DNA of 64,000 bases, taken from the NCBI RefSeq assembly GCF_000275845.1, contig NW_006766911.1:124957-188956 (forward strand). Reading direction: 5' to 3'. A program made the position numbers and the translations under genes. The stretch is from Dichomitus squalens LYAD-421 SS1 (Eukaryota > Basidiomycota > Agaricomycetes > Polyporales > Polyporaceae). Positions within the stretch are counted from its first letter, which is position 1. Each line of letters starts with the position of its first letter. Of this stretch, positions 58,209 to 64,000 are shown piece by piece. The notes under the pieces are model-generated. The model made no database searches. It was not told the DNA's origin and saw nothing but the letters and a program-made list of their open reading frames with translations.

Positions 58209-60050
58209 CTACGCCGTAGGTGGCGGAGTGACCACCACGAATTGCGCCTCTCCACCCACACCCGTCTCCTCCAAGGTCTTCTCCATCCGCTGTCCAAGTT
58301 CATCGAGCAGCTGCTTCAGCTTCTGCGCCTCCTGCGTGAGGACATGCACACTAGACTCGCCGCCAGAGGGTGCGTGGGACTCAGCGGGCTGCTGCTCGCG
58401 CAGGCTGTGCTCAGCGACGGCCTCGCGCACGACCTCGCGCCACGTCTTGCCCTCCTTGCGAAGGAGCTCAGTCAGCTCGTCTTTGATTTGTCTAGCCGTC
58501 CCAGGGCCTTGGTAACCGAACGCGGTGTAGAGCTGAACGGCGGCAGCACCCGCTCGCGCGAACTCGAGCGCGTCCACGCCTGAGGAGATTCCGCCGCAAC
58601 CGATGAGAGGAACTGAGGCAGGGAGGAGGCCGCGCAGAGTGCGGAGGGTTGTGAGGGAGAGTGGTTTGAGCGGGGGGCCTGAAAGGCCGCCGACCTCCAC
58701 TTTGTTCGCTAATGGAAGCAATGTGTGAGAGCGGCGTGAGGGTGAACTCCCAGAGAGGCGGAAATCAGGCGAGAATGACGCACGATCTGATAGAGACGGA
58801 GGGCGTTGGATCGTAGTGTTGCTTACTATCACACCGTCGATACCGCCGGTAGCGAGCACAGCAGCCGCTACGTCCGTAATCTCGGGCTCGGTCAGGTCGG
58901 GAGCGATCTTGACGAGGAGCCTTGGTCGATGTGAGTGAGAGGACGTGGCAGTGACTTCGTCTCTGGTCGCGACCACGCCGGACAGCAGCTCCTGCAGCAA
59001 GGCCCGACTCTGCATCCCTCTGAACGGATGACACATGAGGAGCGGGCAGAAACCTTCCAATCTAACGAAACATACCTTAGACCAGGGGTGTTAGGACTGG
59101 AAACGTTCACCACTAGTGCGTCCGCGTATGGACCAAACGTACGGACGCCGGCGACGAAGTCAGCGATGGAGTCTGGTGGTGAGGATTTGTTCTTGCCCAG
59201 ATTCACCGCGAGGAGAGCGTTTGACCGCAGTGACGCGTGTTCCTGCCCATGTAATGGAGACTCATTGGCGGGGTCGGACGCGTAAGAGAAAAGAGCAGGA
59301 AGACGAGAGCGGAGACGGGCAAGGACAGCAGCATGTCCTTCCGAAGGGAACCCGTAGCGGTTGATGAGGGCAGAGTCGTCCGGCAGGTGGAAGATACGGG
59401 GTTTGGGATTCCCGGGCTGTAGTTTATAGGGCTCGGATGTTTGTAGTATTCCTCCACAGGAAGACCACGCACCTGCGGTTTTGGAGTAACGCTGCCAATC
59501 TCGACCCAGCCGAATCCAAGGTCAAAAAGTCCTAGGGTTCGTCAGTATGCTGAGGAGCGAAGCAAACTGTTGACTAGTCACCGTCTATGGCTTCCCCATG
59601 CTTGTCAAACCCAGCTGCCAGTCCGACAGGGTTCGCCAGCTCCTCATCCCACAACTGCAGCACGCATAAGGTCCGACAGATCAACCTAGAAGTGAAAGTA
59701 CACGTACATACCTCCACTTTCAGAACTTCATCGTCTGGCACCATGTCACGGGGTGCAAATCCGGAACTCAAGACACGAACAGCGAGCTTGTGACCCGCTT
59801 CTGGGTCGAGCGTATAGCGTATGACAGGGGTCACCACATACTTGTGGACAGCGGCTCGGCAATCGAAATAATAAGCAGCGAAGACACCCGTTGAAACGAT
59901 GAATAGGGAAGCGTATGCCGCAGTCCGACCGAACGACCGTGCAGGCTGTTGGGATGACGTCGAGGCCGCGCGCCGCGAGACGACTACGCTGGGAGGGTGC
60001 GATGTGCGAGCGATAGCTCGAGTCGATGCGAGACCGAGCCTGGCAGTCAT
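58209..60050 (-). CDS. Dihydroorotate dehydrogenase, mitochondrial (class 2)
   Basis: The enzyme oxidises dihydroorotate to orotate with FMN and passes electrons to ubiquinone at the inner mitochondrial membrane, the fourth step of pyrimidine synthesis. Exons 59712-60050, 59582-59654, 59473-59531, 59076-59416, 58784-59019 and 58209-58708 give 515 residues. The N-terminus has an Arg/Ser/Thr-rich presequence ([18 protein letters not shown]) and one transmembrane segment ([17 protein letters not shown]), as in class 2 enzymes. Motifs are [38 protein letters not shown], the catalytic-serine loop [67 protein letters not shown] and [12 protein letters not shown]. About 70 residues past the usual end form a coiled-coil-like tail ([20 protein letters not shown]). 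The 75-base intron 58709-58783 is stop-free and in frame. The start at 60050 is the first ATG. Confidence 0.95.
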
Positions 60051-60143
60051 GAAGGTTCTGTCCACGCTGTCCACGACAGCGACGTCTCTCTAGTCCATAC
60101 CGCCCGCCGCCCGCGGTGTTGCCCAGACCCAAGGCAAAAGTAA

Positions 60144-60225
60144 CTCTCTGTCGGGGAGTCGAACCCCGCTTTCGCGCGGCCACCTCAATGACAGGCGCGT
60201 GTACTAACCGATATACTAACAGAGA
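60144..60225 (-). tRNA. tRNA-Asp (GTC) with a 10-base intron
   Basis: The acceptor stem TCTCTGT pairs perfectly with ACAGAGA, discriminator G. The anticodon arm CGCGC-CTGTCA..C-GCGCG carries GTC, with an intron of about 10 bases (ttgaggtggc) after position 37. The T arm is identical to the copy at 27571-27652. Only four A residues on the plus strand (60136-60139) provide a short minus-strand terminator. It lies 94 bases upstream of the DHODH start codon on the same strand. Confidence 0.95.
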
Positions 60226-63200
60226 CGTTCCGCTCTCGGTCAAACGGGCGTCGATATTATCTACTAAAGCCTCATGCTTCATTATAAAGTAACTTACATC
60301 GATTTGCTGAGCTCGAGCCATTGCTCCGTGATCGCGGCAACGTAGCACGACAGTGGCGACACCAAGACGTTCGGCTGATATCCATTTGAACCAAACGTCC
60401 GGAGTATACGTCAAAGCAACAGCTCGGTGGTCGTGCTCGGCGGTGCGTGTGATCTACTCTGACTAGGAATCGTGGATTCGCAGCGAGTCACTGGCATCTT
60501 TAGATGCACAGACACCTTCAATCTCCAGAACAGGTCAATTTTTCGCACATACTGTCTCATTGGTGACTTCATGAGATTTGGCCTGCGCTGACATTGTTGT
60601 TGTCTCTACAGTGGAACGTGTTCGCAGTGCTCAGTGGTCGCCTCAATTAGCACCTACTCGTGATGATGCACATTGGCGTCCACTGGCGATGCGAATCACC
60701 TTCGGTATCCTCTCTTGATGCTACCCGACGGTCTCAATAAAGCGATACAAGTCATCCGTCCCGGCTGTAGTTGAAGGTTCCTCCGCACATTGAAGCTTCC
60801 CCGATCCATGCGGCGGTACTGAGCATTGAAGACTCGCAGTGCTATATCACTGAACAATGGTCCCTATCAAGGCAGACTGAACAGTCGCTCGTCAGGATGC
60901 GCTTTCTAGCGCACGTTTTCGCGGATTCCTCGCTTGGACGGTCTCCGATCTATGTTGAGCCAGTGCAATGTGCTATTGACCTCGCAGCTGACACGACGGG
61001 CAAAGAGCTATGGCTCAAGCAGGGAAATCTACCCAGAATCGTTAAGCTAAGTAACATGTCCATGGCAACTCCCATTGGTCTTTATACATTTCTTTGTTTT
61101 CCTGTCATCGTTATTGACGCGTTGCGCAGCGCAGAAGTTCCCGCTCCTGGACCTTCGCGCCTTGCCCCGTGTGGGGTTTGCGGTCAGTCATTGCCGTCAC
61201 CAGTCACCATATGTTACTTGAAAAAAATTTGACATTTTAGTTGCGGACCAAGATTCCAGATGATGTTGCTCGTATGGGAATCCGAGTGCAGCAGTGCGTG
61301 AGTCCGCCTTCCGCCGTTGCGAAGGCCTGGCCACAACCACGGCTGGGCTGTTCCATAGCTCACGTCCATCTCTGTGCTGTACAGTGAAGTGATAAAGACG
61401 CTGAAGCGTGCAACTCTACACTAGGCCAAACTTCATATTTTGACCACTTTGGATAGTCGGTGATACGGTACTGTCCATCAAACCACACTTGATGCCTCTC
61501 CACCCTACGTTCATTGCCATGCACGCAGGACCGTCCACATGGGTCCCCTCAGGGCCCTGGCTTCTGTCCGACCGGACGCAACGAAGACTAAGTTGCAACG
61601 GCTGACTCAGCGTTTAGACGCTACTCATGCTGCCGAGTGTCACCCCTCCCGGTAACCCAGCATTCATCCCCTCACGTTTGACGGCATGCGTGGCACCAAG
61701 TGTTTCTGAACACAGTAAGCGGTGCAACTTCTCCTTCGAGTTCCAGTACAAACGGTTCCGTAGAAATATCTTACGTGACGCGAACCGTAGCTTCCTGTTC
61801 TGCTCTTGATGGGTAATCAGCTTGAAGACGGAACGGAGGAAGTAGTTGAAGACACCGATCAAGGCTGCAGTACCATACAATCCAGCTTCTTCTTTTGCCG
61901 AAAGACGATCGGAACCATCGAGAAGCGACGTCTAAACTAGTCTAGTACAGACGCCCGATGACAGAGAGCAACACAGTAATGATGTAGGCTGAAGGAGTCG
62001 TCATTGTGCTGACGTATATTCATGTACATTTCCAGCGTTCACGTGATCTCTTGCGGCTTCATGACCTAAAGAAGACTGTCTGACGCATCGGCTTGAGGAT
62101 GTGGTGGTCTTGTGCGGTTGACTTTTGGTAAATGGTTCGATGTTGACGGTAGCACTGGCAGCGGGTCAAACATGGAGCGGGCAGGTAGTGGGACTATTCG
62201 GGTTGTCTTGGAAAGAAACTTGCTGACTGCTTATCCCACGACACTAACAGATAAACATGCTTCGGTGATGTGTTGGGGTCTGAGAAGAGGCGGATAAGCA
62301 TCGTAAGCCCTGTGGGCTAATGGGCAGAAATAGGGCCTCCTGCTCCGAGCAGATAGGATCCCGGACGAAGGGTGGTAGAAATTGGATTTGCCACAGGTAT
62401 CAATACGGCGGACTACACGAGACGAGGGAGGAGACTTCGGAAAAATCAGGACCTCAAACACCAATATCGGCCCGCAGAATGGTTTGCTATACACCCAAGT
62501 CCGTGAAGCTATAGGTGACGAAGGGCATACATATGTGCACCGTGTAGCGGAAGAGAATGATCGTCACAGTTTCTCAGGACCAACCTGCGGATGGATCACG
62601 GGGATGAGATGACGACCACGGCAGATGAACGCGCCACATACCTTGCGGCTGGCTCTCCTAGAAGACTTTGCCTGATGATCCAATAGCTCCCATCATGACC
62701 TCAGCACTTCCGATGAACGGCGACCGTCTTTGTCTCGTCGTCTTTAGAAGTTTGAGAGGGCCAAGGGTGATGCGGTACCTGAGTCCTTCTGGCGGAGGGA
62801 GTTTCGGCCAAGCTCTTGAATCTGCAACGCTTCTTGATGGACCAACCGGGTTCATCTTGAACTCCACGACGGCTTTCGGGATGTTCTTCTCCCAGCCCTC
62901 GTGTATGAATCCTTCAAGTTGCCACCTACATGCGTCGGCTGAAAACCAGGTGTGTAACTGGCCGGTTGCACACAGAAAATGGTGCTCAATTTCCGAGTCG
63001 AGATACAAACCGCGGATGCAAACTTACGTTATGAAGAACTTCAAGAAGCTCCTGCTCCGGAGGTATAAATAACGACAAGCTGAGCACGTGGGGGAGCAAA
63101 ATCAAAATGGCAACCAACACCGGCGATGTGGTACTGCTTCCACCAATCGGGAGGGGGTGCATATGAGGCCATATTGTTAATGGTCTGCATTAGGTAACTC

Positions 63201-63460
63201 GTAAGATAAAGTCAGCCGGACAATGTGGGAGAGCACAGGTCCGTTCACATGGGTCTTGATGTGTATGAGGCGCTTGGATATGATCGCGTTCAGAGACTAA
63301 GGGTAAGGAGAGGCAGTTGTCCCAAGAACAAGTACTTTGCGCTCTGCATTACAGTTTGATCGACCGGGGAGCAGAGGCGACACAGTCGTGAATGGTAGAA
63401 GGAGTGGGCGGCTTCGCTGGGCACAGGCAGAGGGGTTCGCGTGGCTGACACTAATTAGGG
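60226..63460. other. 3.2 kb without a recognised gene
   Basis: Open frames at 60771-61232 (plus) and 62658-63072 (both strands) have no motif and no supporting exon structure. Confidence 0.4.
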
Positions 63461-63466
63461 TATAGA

Positions 63467-64000
63467 CAATGGCAAGCGCTTACAAGCGCTACTGCGGGAA
63501 GATGCTTGCCGGCCCCTCGGGGCAATGCCATCCACCGTTCGGACCATCAATTCTTTACTCTCTAACATCCCCTTGGCTGCGTCGGCAATCCTCGCTGTCG
63601 CTGAAGATGCTGACTATGAACCTGGCATCCGGCAATTCTCTGTTGCGAAGTTGCCAGTAGCAAGTGATGACGACGATCACCCCCTTGGACTCCGGCATCG
63701 ATTTCCCCTGACATCGCAAATCCGGCTGTTCCTTTAGAGTCCAGTCAGTTATGGACACTCACTCTTTCCCTTAGCAACTGACCCTGTCGACTTACTTCTC
63801 AGGTGGACCGCAATGTCAAGTACAAGGAACTGGATAGGAGACCCTTAGATACCGCCCTAGTCGCACGAGGCATCAGCTTCGTCCATATCCAACTTCCACG
63901 GTAAGCACTTGTCTGCGAATTCGGCATCTCAGGCTAGCAGATGCACGTTGCCGATGCCCTCACATGCCTCGTAACTACCTCAACGAACGACACTCGGACA
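63467..64000 (+). CDS. Partial gene candidate running off the window end
   Basis: After an AG at 63466 a frame reads NGKRLQALLREDACRPLG, then INSLLSNIPLAASAILAVAE and EPGIRQFSVAK. A possible second exon at about 63803-63901 reads VDRNVKYKELDRRPLDTALV then ARGISFVHIQLPR before GTAAGC. Both segments have protein-like composition and sensible splice borders, but the family was not recognised and joining phases were not proven. The true start and the 3' end are not visible. Confidence 0.25.

Noticed and set aside
57554..58219. A 221-codon plus-strand frame
   Set aside because: No motif and it overlaps the DHODH 3' end; composition looks random.
1..64000. CRISPR arrays, rRNA genes, riboswitches and bacterial-type operons
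   Set aside because: No regularly spaced repeats with unique spacers, no rRNA-like sequence, and the gene structure is eukaryotic throughout.

Overview
The window looks like nuclear DNA of a filamentous basidiomycete (Agaricomycetes, probably a wood-decay polypore-type fungus). Genes are cut by many short GT-AG introns of about 45-75 bases, and intergenic DNA is AT-richer and full of accidental open frames. Marker families point the same way: tandem fungal-type P450s, a velvet factor, a BTB protein of basidiomycete type, two Zn(II)2Cys6 factors, and histones H3 and H4 sharing a divergent promoter. I placed exons by hand from splice signals, reading phase and family motifs. Most long genes close in a consistent phase from ATG to stop.

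Layout. 0-5 kb: the 3' end of a glutathione S-transferase, a phosducin-like gene, an intron-bearing tRNA-Pro and a Whi5-like gene. 5.8-6.3 kb: a small secreted protein. 7.8-13.9 kb: three tandem P450s on the minus strand, two intact with nearly identical exon lengths and one truncated and decayed. 15-17.5 kb: a Dcr2-like membrane-anchored metallophosphatase. 19.8-24.2 kb: a single-exon zinc-cluster protein, a 713-bp TA-flanked transposon relic and a BTB gene with a broken copy behind it. 25.3-28.6 kb: an SR-rich coiled-coil protein, tRNA-Asp and kinetochore NNF1. 29.8-36.4 kb: an LRR-like protein, a velvet factor and an unassigned exon cluster. 37.2-42.8 kb: H3/H4 and nucleoporin NUP85. 47.5-48.7 kb: a 124-bp foldback element and mitochondrial uL23m. 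50.8-54.6 kb: a 16-exon zinc-cluster regulator. 58.2-60.2 kb: mitochondrial dihydroorotate dehydrogenase and a second tRNA-Asp. The last 3.8 kb holds only a weak partial gene.

Most genes are independent housekeeping units (chromatin, kinetochore, nuclear pore, mitoribosome, pyrimidine synthesis). The accessory part is the P450 array and the mobile-element relics. I found no CRISPR array, rRNA or bacterial-type operon. The items most worth a second look are the foldback element at 47.55 kb, the TA-flanked element at 21.56 kb, a 6-base microexon completing a zinc cluster, 14-base microexons encoding the P450 oxygen-binding motif, and two extra residues in the histone H3 tail.
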